The notes: generated from the letters alone by a model not told the origin. DNA of 64,000 nucleotides from JAJPJE01 sp963724985 (GCA_963724985.1 CAVRWV010000033.1:248001-312000); one strand, 5' to 3'; positions 26,901 to 35,398 are shown, counted from the stretch's first letter. Made by a program: numbers and translations.

Positions 26901-28799
26901 ATGAAAACCAGGATTCTTGCCGGCATTCTTCTAAGCAGTGTGGCCCTTTTCGCAGCCTCAGACGCTCCCGATCAGCACGAGCAAAACTGGACCAACTACG
27001 TTCGCATCGGAGCCTACGGTCTGAACCGCGCTGATGCCTCTAGCATCGTGCAGCGTGCTCAGCAAAGCGATGTCTTTGGTATCGAGGTCGATAACGATAT
27101 TCCTGGCCGATACGAGAGCTTTCTCGATCCTACGCAGAAGCTCGACGCAATTCGCGCGGTAGCGAAGAAGGCTCATGCCGCTGGCAATTATGCCTTTGTC
27201 TACATTGCCGGCACTGAGTGCATCACGGCAAACGCCGACAGTTCGGCCCATACACTCGCGAAAGATCACCCCGACTGGCTGCAGAGAAAGATCACCGGCG
27301 AGCCTGCAATCTTCAGCGCAGAAGCCGCTTTCTGGATCACAAAGGGCGATGAAGACGTCTGGGTGAGCCCCTATGCCACCGAGTGGCGCAAGATCTATAT
27401 GGAACGTGTGCGACAAATCGCTGGTACTGGCATCGATGGCATTTACATCGACATTCCGTACTGGATGACGCATTTCACCGGATGGGAGCAGACTTGGGCG
27501 AGCTTCGACGATTACACCGTTGCCGCGTTCAAACAGCAAACCGGACTGGATGCGAAGAAGGATTTGAAGCTCGGCGATTTCTCCGATCCCAACTTTCGCA
27601 AGTGGGTCGACTTTCGCATTCAAACAATAACGGACTTTCTTCAGGAGATCGATCGAACCGCAAAGAGTGTGAATCCACAGATCAAGACCATTCCTGAGAT
27701 CTACCCCGGCATCGAACAGGAAGCCACGCGCGTCGGAGCAGATGTTTATAGTCTCTACCCTGTCGTGGATGCCATCGCCCACGAATATGAATTCGGTGAA
27801 GGCGATCACATGGCGTCGGCCCGCTCACAGCTCGACTGGTTCAACTACCAGGTGGGCATGCACACCTTCCGCGCCTTCGCGCAAGGCAAAGCCACCTGGA
27901 TCCTGAATTATTCCTGGGACGGCGACAAAAATGTGGATGCTCGCGAAGCCATGAAGAATCTCGCGATGTCACAGGTGATGGCCAATGCGAACTTCTGGGA
28001 TGCTCCTGGCCACAGCATGGCCGGCTCGAACGACCTTGACACTCGCACCGAAATTTTTCGCTGGATTGAAGCGAATCAGAAGGTACTCTACTCGCCGCGC
28101 TCGCCTATCAACCCTGTCGGTGTTTACTTCTCTCCCACCACTCGCAACTTCTACCCTGATGAGTTTCTGAAATCGTATCGGGGCACGCTAATCCTGCTAA
28201 TGCAGAAGCACCTGGAATTTCAGATCGTGACACCGCGAACGTTGTCTGCATTCAAAGGAAAGGTTTTGGTTTTACCGGACGTACGCATCCTTGGCGAGAC
28301 GGAACAGAAGAGCCTTGAGGATTATGTGAAAAGTGGCCGCACTCTCGTGCTGGCAGGAGAGAACGCACCTGCTCTCGCTTCTCAAAGCGGCAAGATCGTC
28401 CGTTTCGCTGACTCTCCGGGAAAGGCCTACTACGACCAGTTGGGACAGTCATTTGCCGATACCTCGCCCGACTCCCAACAGAAGGTTCTCGCTGCGGTGG
28501 CGCCAGGTAGTGATATAGAGATCAGCGCGTCACCACAAGTCGCGACCTCGATCTCCTTCGTGGAGGGATCGCCTCACGTTTTCTTTGCAAACTTCTCGGG
28601 ACTGAAGCCACACGAGATCGCCGTTCCCGCTACGCAGAAAGACGTCACCGTGAGCGTGTCGCGCAAAGTGGGCGCCGGCCATTTTCTGCCTTTCTTAGGG
28701 AAGACCCAGGACGTTCAAGGCAAAACTTCGGGCGATAAGACAGTGTTCACGATGCCCGACATATCGCGTGGCGGCGTCTTCTGGTTTGATGAGAAGTAG
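26901..28799 (+). CDS. Exported putative glycosidase (TIM barrel with C-terminal glutamine-amidotransferase-like and beta domains)
   Basis: 632 residues from ATG 26901, which gives a Sec signal peptide MKTRILAGILLSSVALFAAS; an ATG at 26883 lies in the terminator tail. A TIM-barrel core (about residues 30-350) shows VFGIEVDND, AGNYAFVYIAGTEC, GTGIDGIYIDIPYWM and IKTIPEIYPG, with acidic residues at strand ends typical of glycoside hydrolases of the GHL/GH42-like type. The second part (KVLVLPDVRILGETEQKSLEDYVKSGRTLVLAGEN) resembles the trimerisation domain of beta-galactosidases, and a short beta domain closes the protein. Family number not assigned. It sits 93 nt downstream of the receptor gene. 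Confidence 0.7.
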   Translation: MKTRILAGILLSSVALFAASDAPDQHEQNWTNYVRIGAYGLNRADASSIVQRAQQSDVFGIEVDNDIPGRYESFLDPTQKLDAIRAVAKKAHAAGNYAFVYIAGTECITANADSSAHTLAKDHPDWLQRKITGEPAIFSAEAAFWITKGDEDVWVSPYATEWRKIYMERVRQIAGTGIDGIYIDIPYWMTHFTGWEQTWASFDDYTVAAFKQQTGLDAKKDLKLGDFSDPNFRKWVDFRIQTITDFLQEIDRTAKSVNPQIKTIPEIYPGIEQEATRVGADVYSLYPVVDAIAHEYEFGEGDHMASARSQLDWFNYQVGMHTFRAFAQGKATWILNYSWDGDKNVDAREAMKNLAMSQVMANANFWDAPGHSMAGSNDLDTRTEIFRWIEANQKVLYSPRSPINPVGVYFSPTTRNFYPDEFLKSYRGTLILLMQKHLEFQIVTPRTLSAFKGKVLVLPDVRILGETEQKSLEDYVKSGRTLVLAGENAPALASQSGKIVRFADSPGKAYYDQLGQSFADTSPDSQQKVLAAVAPGSDIEISASPQVATSISFVEGSPHVFFANFSGLKPHEIAVPATQKDVTVSVSRKVGAGHFLPFLGKTQDVQGKTSGDKTVFTMPDISRGGVFWFDEK

Positions 28800-28970
28800 C
28801 GCAACAAACCAGAAAAGCTTGCTCAATAAAGACTGCAAAGCACCTCTGAGGTTGCACAGTGCCCCGCGACGCGCAGGTAGACAGAAGCGCCTAATGCTCT
28901 TGCTACGTCGCAGCCGTTATAGTCGCGCATGCGATAACGAACTGGCCTCCGAGCCAGCTGGGCCTCGCTC

Positions 28971-29001
28971 ATTCACGAAGTTAGCGTCCAACTTCGTGAA
29001 T
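28971..29001. repeat. Perfect 12-bp inverted repeat
   Basis: ATTCACGAAGTT and its exact reverse complement AACTTCGTGAAT are separated by 7 nt. There is no T-tract on either side, so it is not a classic terminator. It lies between the glycosidase gene and the exonuclease remnant, in about 260 bp with no gene. Confidence 0.7.
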
Positions 29002-29060
29002 GCGTCAGGCGAATTTGTTCGCGCACTTCGGCCCCGCTTCCAGGCGCGGGTTGCGCTGCT

Positions 29061-29336
29061 CTAAACATCAAGGGCGATCCAAACTGGAGCGTGATCGCTC
29101 GCGTTGACCTCCCCACGTACCCATTGGTCTACCCCGCCGCTGACGAGACATTAGGACAGTTGGAGTGTCAGCAACAAGTGGTCGAGCCGCATGCCCTTGT
29201 CATTGGGCAATCGCTCCCGTTTGTAGTCCCAGAACGTCCAGATTGGCCCATTCGGGCCCACCTTCGGCATGGCGTCGGTCCAGCCCTGAACCAGCAGTCT
29301 TGCGCAAATTTGTGCTCCCGATGCGGCCATCCTCAA
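29061..29336 (-). pseudogene. xthA: Exodeoxyribonuclease III remnant (C-terminal fragment with in-frame stop)
   Basis: Translation of the minus strand shows GWTDAM, then PIWTFWDYKRER and RLDHLLL, an in-frame TAA at 29151, and then GGVDQWVRGEVNASDHAPVW in the same frame up to TAG at 29061. These are the C-terminal ExoIII/XthA motifs (WDY, DHLLLS and SDHAPVW) with the catalytic Asp-His pair. Only about 90 of the usual 255 or so codons remain; the N-terminal two thirds, with the metal-binding Asn and Glu, are absent. This is therefore a genuine decayed copy and not merely a base error. A functional copy presumably exists elsewhere. Confidence 0.8.
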
Positions 29337-29609
29337 TTTCTGCGAGCTTTAACCGATCACAGAATCAATAAGTTGTGGCTTGTCAATATTCGCCCGAACA
29401 CAACTAGTAAACCCCACGCCAAGTTACGATCGACCATGGATCTTTCTCCCAGTTTTCGCCGGTTTTTGTCCGATATCTTCGGATTTCATGCAAGCCTTTA
29501 CCATTTTTGTACCAGAATTAACTTGACACAAATAGGTGACTGACCGCACATTACACAAAGCATTAGCAGTAACTAGATAGGTGCCCGCTCTGGCATCTTC
29601 CACAACCTG

Positions 29610-30149
29610 ATGGCAACGACTCTCGCGCCCGTCGATTCACGGGAAGTGGTCCGCTGCGACCGTTGTATGCTTGTGCAATTCCGCACGATCAGCAACATGT
29701 GCCGGAAGTGCAAAACCGCTCTTGACGAGGAACCCGAACCGGAGCCACTACCAGTGGCGGTCCCGGAACCAGTGCATCATGGAATTCCGACCGGTAACGG
29801 ACATCTGCAGGTGGCAGTTGCGATCCGCAGTCTACGTCAGCGCTCAGGCCTGAGCCAGCGGCAGCTTGCGCTACGCATGAAGGTTCCACGCACCTACGTT
29901 TCCAAGATTGAAAACGAAAAAGCAACGCCTACGCTGTCCTCGCTCGAACGATTGGCAACAGCACTGGAAGTCAGCTTGCCCGAACTGATCAACGGCGGCT
30001 GTTCGCGGGAACGTGAGGTCCGCGAACTGATGGCCGATGAGTTCATCAACGAACTGATTCCGTTCGTTGGCAAGTTGAACGGTATGCAATGGTCAAGTTT
30101 GCTGACGCAAGTCCGTGATCTGGCCACACGGCCGCGCCGCACTAGCTAA
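29610..30149 (+). CDS. XRE-family regulator with N-terminal zinc ribbon
   Basis: 179 residues. N-terminal CDRCMLVQFRTISNMCRKC (about residues 17-35) is a four-cysteine zinc ribbon. An acidic-proline linker follows. A Cro/C1-type helix-turn-helix at about residues 70-128 reads IRSLRQRSGLSQRQLALRM, then VPRTYVSKIENEKATPTL. A helical C-terminus completes it. The family binds DNA; the ribbon may bind DNA or a partner. A TTGACA at 29524-29529 may belong to its promoter but lacks a well-spaced -10. A strong terminator follows, so it is probably monocistronic. Confidence 0.8.
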   Translation: MATTLAPVDSREVVRCDRCMLVQFRTISNMCRKCKTALDEEPEPEPLPVAVPEPVHHGIPTGNGHLQVAVAIRSLRQRSGLSQRQLALRMKVPRTYVSKIENEKATPTLSSLERLATALEVSLPELINGGCSREREVRELMADEFINELIPFVGKLNGMQWSSLLTQVRDLATRPRRTS

Positions 30150-30166
30150 CACCTCTCCTCAGAACA

Positions 30167-30193
30167 GCCGGGGTTCACAGCCCCGGCTTTTTC
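30167..30193 (+). terminator. Rho-independent terminator after the zinc-ribbon regulator
   Basis: GCCGGGG pairs with CCCCGGC around a 7-nt loop, followed by five T residues, 17 nt after the stop. Confidence 0.9.
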
Positions 30194-30194
30194 T

Positions 30195-30289
30195 ATTGGT
30201 AATTGGCAATAGGTAATAGGTAATTGAAATTCCTAAGGAAGTGCCGCCGACAGACTTTCAATTGCCTATACCTATTGCCTATTGCCGGA
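30195..30289. repeat. Large AT-rich imperfect inverted repeat of short GGTAAT/ATTGCC units
   Basis: Left arm is built from GGTAATT, GGCAATA and GGTAATA units; the right arm from ATTGCC, TATACC, ATTGCC and TATTGCC. The arms are reverse complements with small gaps and the loop is about 30 nt. It lies between the terminator and uppS and has unusually low GC for the region. Confidence 0.65.
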
Positions 30290-30363
30290 CTGTAGCTGGT
30301 TTGCAACTGAGTACCCGCTGTGTTACGTTCGAAATCTGCACCAAGAGCTTTAAGAGGTAGAGT

Positions 30364-31170
30364 TTGATCTCGACAATTCCTGTCGGGCTGGACCGCAAAG
30401 AAGCAAAAATCTTTTCCAGCCTGGATGCCGAACGGCTCCCTAAACATATCGCGATCATCATGGACGGCAATGGCCGCTGGGCAAAGCGCCGCCACTTGCC
30501 GCGCATTGCTGGACACAAAGTCGGCGTGGAATCGGTGCGCTCGGTTGCAGAAGCGGCTTCGAACATCGGCATCAAGGCACTGACGCTGTACGCCTTCTCG
30601 GCGGAAAACTGGCAGCGGCCGGAAACCGAAGTCAACTTCCTGATGCGTCTGCTGCGCTTCTATCTGAAGCACGAGATGCCGACGTTCCAGAAGAACAACA
30701 TTCGTGTGGAATACATCGGGCGGCAGCATGAAATGTCCGCGCAAGTCTCCGAACGAATGGATTGGGCACGGGAACAGACCGCAAAGAATACCGGCATGGT
30801 ACTGACCTTCGCGCTGAATTATGGCGCTCGGCTGGAGTTGGTGGACGCGTTCAAATCGATTATCGACGCAGCAAAGAACAACGGTGGCGTCGACCATCTT
30901 AAGATCGACGAGAAGCTGATCGCAGAACATCTTTACACGAGCCATCTGCCGGAACTCGACATGGTGATTCGCACCAGCGGAGAGATGCGGCTGAGCAATT
31001 TCCTTCTGTGGCAGGCGGCATATTCCGAAATCTATGTGACCGACATTCTCTGGCCCGACTTTCGTGGCGTGCATTTGCTCGAAGCCATCGGCGATTTTCA
31101 GAGCCGCGAGCGACGCTTCGGTGGCGTCGTGCCGATTCATGGAAACGGGAACGGAAATCACTCGAAGTAG
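30364..31170 (+). CDS. uppS: Isoprenyl transferase (undecaprenyl diphosphate synthase)
   Basis: 268 residues from TTG, with a GAGGT a few bases upstream. The cis-prenyltransferase motifs are all present: HIAIIMDGNGRWAKRR (about residues 28-43, with the catalytic Asp), HKVGVESVR, TLYAFSAENWQRP and the C-terminal DMVIRTSGEMRLSNFLLWQAAYSE. Makes the C55 lipid carrier for peptidoglycan and O-antigen. Heads the conserved uppS-cdsA-dxr-rseP set, though here a REP-transposase element separates it from cdsA. The C-terminal NGNGN tail is an extension. Confidence 0.95.
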   Translation: MISTIPVGLDRKEAKIFSSLDAERLPKHIAIIMDGNGRWAKRRHLPRIAGHKVGVESVRSVAEAASNIGIKALTLYAFSAENWQRPETEVNFLMRLLRFYLKHEMPTFQKNNIRVEYIGRQHEMSAQVSERMDWAREQTAKNTGMVLTFALNYGARLELVDAFKSIIDAAKNNGGVDHLKIDEKLIAEHLYTSHLPELDMVIRTSGEMRLSNFLLWQAAYSEIYVTDILWPDFRGVHLLEAIGDFQSRERRFGGVVPIHGNGNGNHSK

Positions 31171-31176
31171 CGAAGC

Positions 31177-31198
31177 TGGAGCCCACTCACCCTCTCGA
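31177..31198 (+). repeat. Truncated REP palindrome
   Basis: Left arm and centre of the REP sequence (TGGAGCCCACTC and so on) without the closing GAGTGGGC. It lies 22 nt before a full copy in the same orientation, just after the uppS stop. Confidence 0.75.
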
Positions 31199-31219
31199 TT
31201 GTTGTCGCAGATAAAGTAA

Positions 31220-31246
31220 ATGGAGCCCACTCGCCCTCGAGTGGGC
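31220..31246 (+). repeat. REP palindrome, left end of the transposase unit
   Basis: Complete copy; identical to the reverse complement of the one at 31793-31819. Self-complementary arms GCCCACTC and GAGTGGGC would fold into a hairpin in single strands, the usual substrate of REP transposases. Confidence 0.9.
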
Positions 31247-31263
31247 ACAGCCGCGGTTCGCAA

Positions 31264-31734
31264 CTAAACTTGCGGGTCTACCCAGAGCCATGGGTAGTCT
31301 TCCTCTTGAGCCACCAGCCCAACCTTCTCCGGATTTCTGCAGATGTAGTCAACATACTTCTGAAACTCCCCATCCCGAACCAGTCGATCAAAATACTCGT
31401 CCTGCCAGAGTCTTCCCTTTCGATTCAGCAGACGATTGATCCGGTGTGCGGATGCGCCGCGCATGCCATCCAGAATTTCAGCGATGGTATATACCTGATC
31501 TGCTGGATCGAGTTTTGGGCTCAGAAGCATATGCACATGAGTCGGCATGACCACCGCACAATGGATCCAAGCCTGACTGCCGTTCTCTCGGCGAATATGC
31601 TCCATCACGATACTGCGAGCATCCGGAGGGAGAAAGCACACGGCGCTCATGGTCACGAAAAGAGTCTTTCGGCCATTTTGCAGGTGAGGTAGATCGCGCC
31701 GATACTCGTATCGCCGGGGATTGTGAACTGGCAT
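31264..31734 (-). CDS. REP-associated tyrosine transposase (Y1/IS200-like fold)
   Basis: 156 residues from ATG 31734; the frame also allows a start at 31782 that adds 16 residues. The HUH metal motif is HVH in VMPTHVHMLLSPK (about residue 78), and the nucleophile tyrosine is in YVDYICRNPEKVGL near the C-terminus. GRLWQDEYFDRLVRDGEF is the usual RAYT signature ahead of it. The family nicks and joins REP hairpins in single strands. Identical inverted REPs flank the gene, which is strong contextual support. Confidence 0.9.
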   Translation of the reverse strand: MPVHNPRRYEYRRDLPHLQNGRKTLFVTMSAVCFLPPDARSIVMEHIRRENGSQAWIHCAVVMPTHVHMLLSPKLDPADQVYTIAEILDGMRGASAHRINRLLNRKGRLWQDEYFDRLVRDGEFQKYVDYICRNPEKVGLVAQEEDYPWLWVDPQV

Positions 31735-31792
31735 CGAAGGAGAATAGGGCAGAGGTCTCGTTGTTGCCGTGAGTCGAATCACAGTTCAGTTT

Positions 31793-31819
31793 GCCCACTC
31801 GAGGGCGAGTGGGCTCCAT
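31793..31819 (-). repeat. REP palindrome, right end of the transposase unit (inverted)
   Basis: Exact reverse complement of the copy at 31220-31246. It ends 62 nt before the cdsA start codon and could affect its expression. Confidence 0.9.
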
Positions 31820-31881
31820 TAGCCTGTGCGCTCCGGCAATAGCGAGCGTTTATAATCGCGCTTCACTGATTCACCCACTCC

Positions 31882-32776
31882 ATGAAGCGTGTTCTGACAG
31901 CCGTCGTTCTCATTCCTTTTGTTCTACTGGCGGTGCTGCGCGCACCGGCGCCGCTGTTCGCATTTCTCGTCGCAGTCAGTCGCTCTGCTGACTGCCAGTG
32001 AATTCCTGCAGATCAGCACGCATTACGACCTGCAGCCTTCGCCGCGAACAACCTATGTGCTGATCATCCTGCTTTTCGTTGGCGTGGCATTGCAGTCGTC
32101 AAAAACGCCGCTGCTGTCAGTAGCAGCGATGATGTACGCAGTTGGCTTCGCCGCCGTGATCGGAGCTTTCATCGTGCTCGTCGTCGGAATGCGCAGCACC
32201 GACCTTCGCACGGCGTTTCCCGGAGCCGCCGCGTCCGCTTTCGCCATTATTTATGTAGCGCTTCCCTTTGCGTTGCTTGCTCAGCTGCGGCAACAATGGG
32301 CGGGCGCGATTCTTATCCTTTATCTGCTGATTGTTGTGTGGGCCGGCGATACGGCCGCCTACTATGCCGGACGCTTGCTCGGCCGCCACAAGCTCGCTCC
32401 GCGCATCAGTCCCGGTAAGACTTGGGAAGGCACCATCGCTTCGTTCGTGGTCAGCGTTGCGGTGGGTACGTGGTTCTTCTCCAGCGCGAAAGGCGTGAGC
32501 TTGGCTCTACTCCGTGCGCACCTGATCGATCAGGGACAAGGGTTTTTTGCGCCGCAGCCTCCGGATCTGCTAACTCTGCTGATTCTGAGCGGTCTAATCA
32601 ATATCGCGGCGCAGCTTGGAGATCTCGTCGAGTCGCTCATCAAGCGCGGCGCCGGTGTCAAGGACTCGGGCGCGCTGCTTCCCGGACATGGAGGCATGCT
32701 CGACCGCGTAGACGCGCTGCTCTTTGCAGCTCCGGTGCTGTGGTACTATTCGGCTTTGCGTGTCCTCGGCTCTTAG
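31882..32776 (+). CDS. cdsA: Phosphatidate cytidylyltransferase with an apparent +1 frameshift
   Basis: Makes CDP-diacylglycerol from phosphatidate and CTP in the inner membrane, the substrate of PssA. Starts at ATG (MKRVLTAVVLIPFVLLAV); the frame breaks at about 31975-31981 after FLVAV and resumes as VALLTASEFLQ. Removing one base gives 297 residues with about eight membrane segments. The CdsA signature near the C-terminus is intact: SLIKRGAGVKDSGALLPGHG, then GMLDRVDALLFA. An essential gene, so a sequence error is the likely cause. The stop overlaps a possible GTG start of dxr. Confidence 0.88.
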
Positions 32777-32802
32777 TGGCTGATTCGCAGGCATTTAACG
32801 GA

Positions 32803-33996
32803 ATGAAACGCATTGCCATCCTGGGCTCTACGGGATCCATCGGTCGCAGCACACTGAATATCGTTGAGTCCTATCCCGACCGCTTCGCTGTCACTTCCCT
32901 GGCGGCCGGATCCAACCTTGAGCTGATCTTCGAGCAGACACGCCGCTGGAAACCTGGACTAGTATCTGTTGCGCGTGAGCGCGATGCGGACAGCCTGCGC
33001 AAGCGACTGCGTGATGCCGGCCACTCAGGCACCGAGATTATTTTTGGCATGGCCGGATTGGTTCAGGTAGCCACTCATCCCCACGTTGATTTTGTGGTCA
33101 GCGCCATCGTGGGCGTTGCTGGATTGGAAGCAACCTACGAAGCGGTAAAAGCCGGCAAGGAAGTTGGACTCGCGAACAAGGAATCTCTAGTCGTCGCCGG
33201 AGAACTAATCACCGCGGAAGCAAAGCGCCAAGGCAAACCGCTGTTGCCAATCGACAGCGAGCACAATGCGGTGCACCAGTGCATGCGCGGTGGCAGGCTT
33301 CATGAAGTGGACCGCGTCTGGCTCACGGCTTCTGGCGGGCCTTTCCTGCATACTCCGGCCCACGAATTCGACAAGATTACAGTCGAGCAGGCACTGAATC
33401 ATCCCACCTGGAAAATGGGGCGACGCATTACAATAGATTCAGCAACCCTGATGAACAAAGGATTTGAAGTGATCGAGGCTTGCCGCTTATTCAGCGTGCC
33501 TCCCAGTCAGGTGGATGTTGTAGTGCATCCGCAGTCGACGATCCACTCTATGGTGGAGTTCCGCGATGGCAGCATCCTGGCGCAACTCTCGGTCACCGAC
33601 ATGCGCTTGCCGATCCTGTACGCGCTCACCTACCCGGAGCGGGTGGAGAGCGATCTGCGCTTCAACATACGGGATCTGAAGCAGCTCGATTTTTGTCCCC
33701 CGGACTTGGATAAGTTCCCGTGCTTGCGATTAGCGTACGAAGCAGCTGAAGCCGGTGGATCTAAGACAATCGCCCTAAATGCGGCGGATGAAATCGCCGT
33801 GTCGGCCTTCCTGGAAGGCAGTATTCCGTTTAAGGGCATTTCTCAGGTAATTGAAGCCACGTTGAATGAAGCGGCGGCATCGCATCCTGAATCTATATCG
33901 AAAGTATTGGAATTGGACGCTGAAGCTCGTGACGTCGCGCGCAACATGGTTGGGCACCTTGGTGGCGCAGTCCAGCAACCCGCCAAGGTCCACTGA
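32803..33996 (+). CDS. dxr: 1-deoxy-D-xylulose 5-phosphate reductoisomerase
   Basis: 397 residues from ATG. Second enzyme of the MEP isoprenoid pathway, converting DXP to MEP with NADPH. N-terminal IAILGSTGSIGRSTL binds NADPH; ANKESLVVAGELI, DSEHNAVHQCMRG and TASGGPF form the metal and substrate site; HPTWKMGRRITIDSATLMNKGFE is unmistakable. A GTG at 32776 overlapping the cdsA stop would add nine residues; neither has a strong ribosome site. Together with ispG (39.8 kb) and uppS it shows isoprenoid supply by the MEP route. Confidence 0.96.
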   Translation: MKRIAILGSTGSIGRSTLNIVESYPDRFAVTSLAAGSNLELIFEQTRRWKPGLVSVARERDADSLRKRLRDAGHSGTEIIFGMAGLVQVATHPHVDFVVSAIVGVAGLEATYEAVKAGKEVGLANKESLVVAGELITAEAKRQGKPLLPIDSEHNAVHQCMRGGRLHEVDRVWLTASGGPFLHTPAHEFDKITVEQALNHPTWKMGRRITIDSATLMNKGFEVIEACRLFSVPPSQVDVVVHPQSTIHSMVEFRDGSILAQLSVTDMRLPILYALTYPERVESDLRFNIRDLKQLDFCPPDLDKFPCLRLAYEAAEAGGSKTIALNAADEIAVSAFLEGSIPFKGISQVIEATLNEAAASHPESISKVLELDAEARDVARNMVGHLGGAVQQPAKVH

Positions 33997-34010
33997 GGTA
34001 TTTGATTTTC

Positions 34011-35351
34011 ATGCAAGATTTCGTAATCAATGTTGCGGCGGTCGCTCTCGTACTAGGAGTAATGATCCTGGTCCACGAGTTCGGCCACTACGCCGCCGCT
34101 AAATTGTTCGGCGTTCGCGTCGAAGTTTTCTCTATCGGTTTCGGCAAGAGGCTGCTGGGCTTCAAGAAGGGCGACACCGACTACCGTATCAGTGCGATTC
34201 CGCTCGGCGGCTACGTCAAAATGTCGGGCGAGAATTTTTCCGAAGAGCGCAACGGCGCCGAGTACGAATTCATGTCGCACCCGCGCTGGCAACGTTTGGT
34301 GATCGCCTTCGCCGGTCCCTTCATGAATATTGTGCTGGCGATCGGCCTGCTTACCGGCGTTTACATGGTTCGCTACGAGCACCCGCTGGTGCTTGATCAG
34401 CCAGCTGTCATCGGATGGGTGCCACAGGGCTCGCTGGCTGCAAAGGCTGGATTCGAAGCCGGCGATCGCATCGTGCGCATCGACGGCGTTGAAAATCCGA
34501 CGTGGGAAGATGTGATTCTCCGCGTGGACGTCAGTGGAAATCAGCCGCTCAGCGTCGCTGTCGAAAGAAACGGTCAGCGACTCACCAAGACCGTGATTCC
34601 TGAGCCGCAGCCTGGTGGACAGAATGCTCCTATCGGCTGGGCGCCCGATCAACCGAACATCGTGACCGGTCTTGACCCGACAGTTCCCATTGCAGCGAAA
34701 GCGGGCATCAAGGTGGGGGACGTCGTCACCACGGTAAATGGTCAGCCAGTGCGATCTTTGGAAGCAATGGTCCAGGCACTGCAAGAGAACAAGAACCAGC
34801 CGGCCACACTCCAGGTGTTACGTGGCGACTCGCAGCTTACGTTTACGGTTGTCCCGGAACTTACCAAGCTGCCGAATAACCAGGAGAGATACCGCATCGG
34901 AATCGTTTCCGAGCCGACGCACGTCGACAAGCTTCCATTCGCCAAGGCGTTTTCCAAATCGCTCGATCAGAACCGGAAATACTCACTGCTGATCCTGGAA
35001 CTCGTAGAGAAGATGGTTCAGCGCAAGGTTTCTGTGAAGCAGATGTCCGGACCGATCGGAATTGCGCAGGCATCCGGGGATGCAGCGCGTCAGGAAGGCT
35101 GGACTCCTCTGCTCCTCCTGATGTCAGCCATCAGCTTGAACCTGGCGATATTCAACCTCTTCCCGATCCCGATTCTTGATGGTGGCATGATCCTGATGCT
35201 GCTAGTGGAATCGGTGCGGCGGCGAGACATCAGCCTGGCCGTAAAAGAGCGGATCTACCAGGTGGCGTATGTGCTGCTCATCCTCTTCGCGGTAATGGTG
35301 ATCTACAACGATCTGACCAAAGCAATTCCAGGATTGCAGCGGTTACCGTAA
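34011..35351 (+). CDS. rseP: RIP metalloprotease RseP
   Basis: 446 residues from ATG 34011, with GAGG at a workable distance; TTG 34002 lies too close to it. Site-2 intramembrane protease of the M50 family. Zinc motif VHEFGHYAAAKL at about residue 21, two PDZ domains (about 115-290, seen as AGFEAGDRIVRIDG and AGIKVGDVVTTVNG), and the second active-site motif NLFPIPILDGGMI near residue 380. It cleaves anti-sigma factors and signal peptide remnants. Separated by 14 nt from dxr; the last gene of the cluster, with a terminator behind. Confidence 0.95.
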   Translation: MQDFVINVAAVALVLGVMILVHEFGHYAAAKLFGVRVEVFSIGFGKRLLGFKKGDTDYRISAIPLGGYVKMSGENFSEERNGAEYEFMSHPRWQRLVIAFAGPFMNIVLAIGLLTGVYMVRYEHPLVLDQPAVIGWVPQGSLAAKAGFEAGDRIVRIDGVENPTWEDVILRVDVSGNQPLSVAVERNGQRLTKTVIPEPQPGGQNAPIGWAPDQPNIVTGLDPTVPIAAKAGIKVGDVVTTVNGQPVRSLEAMVQALQENKNQPATLQVLRGDSQLTFTVVPELTKLPNNQERYRIGIVSEPTHVDKLPFAKAFSKSLDQNRKYSLLILELVEKMVQRKVSVKQMSGPIGIAQASGDAARQEGWTPLLLLMSAISLNLAIFNLFPIPILDGGMILMLLVESVRRRDISLAVKERIYQVAYVLLILFAVMVIYNDLTKAIPGLQRLP

Positions 35352-35372
35352 AAGTTTCGCGCAAAGGAAAAA

Positions 35373-35398
35373 GGCCGGCACGCAGCCGGCCTTTTTTG
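35373..35398. terminator. Bidirectional terminator between rseP and the aldehyde dehydrogenase
   Basis: GGCCGGC pairs with GCCGGCC around ACGCA; six T residues follow on the plus side and five A residues precede it, so it can end both convergent transcripts. Confidence 0.92.

Larger units (their letters stand above)
31220..31819. mobile_element. REP-associated transposase unit with 27-bp terminal inverted REPs
   Basis: A 600-bp segment whose two ends are identical inverted copies of the same 27-bp palindrome (31220-31246 and 31793-31819; ATGGAGCCCACTC at each outer edge). It encloses only the transposase gene. It lies between uppS and cdsA, genes that are usually adjacent, so it looks like an insertion there. 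RAYT elements are usually not autonomous in the insertion-sequence sense but act on REP sequences; further copies stand at 12358, 13379 and 31177. Confidence 0.8.

Noticed and set aside
28768..29064. Open frame overlapping the glycosidase end and the xthA remnant
   Set aside because: Overlaps the perfect palindrome and the recognisable exonuclease remnant on the other strand; no resemblance to any protein.
30193..31263. 356-codon open frame antisense to uppS
   Set aside because: UppS motifs are on the plus strand; the frame is a shadow.
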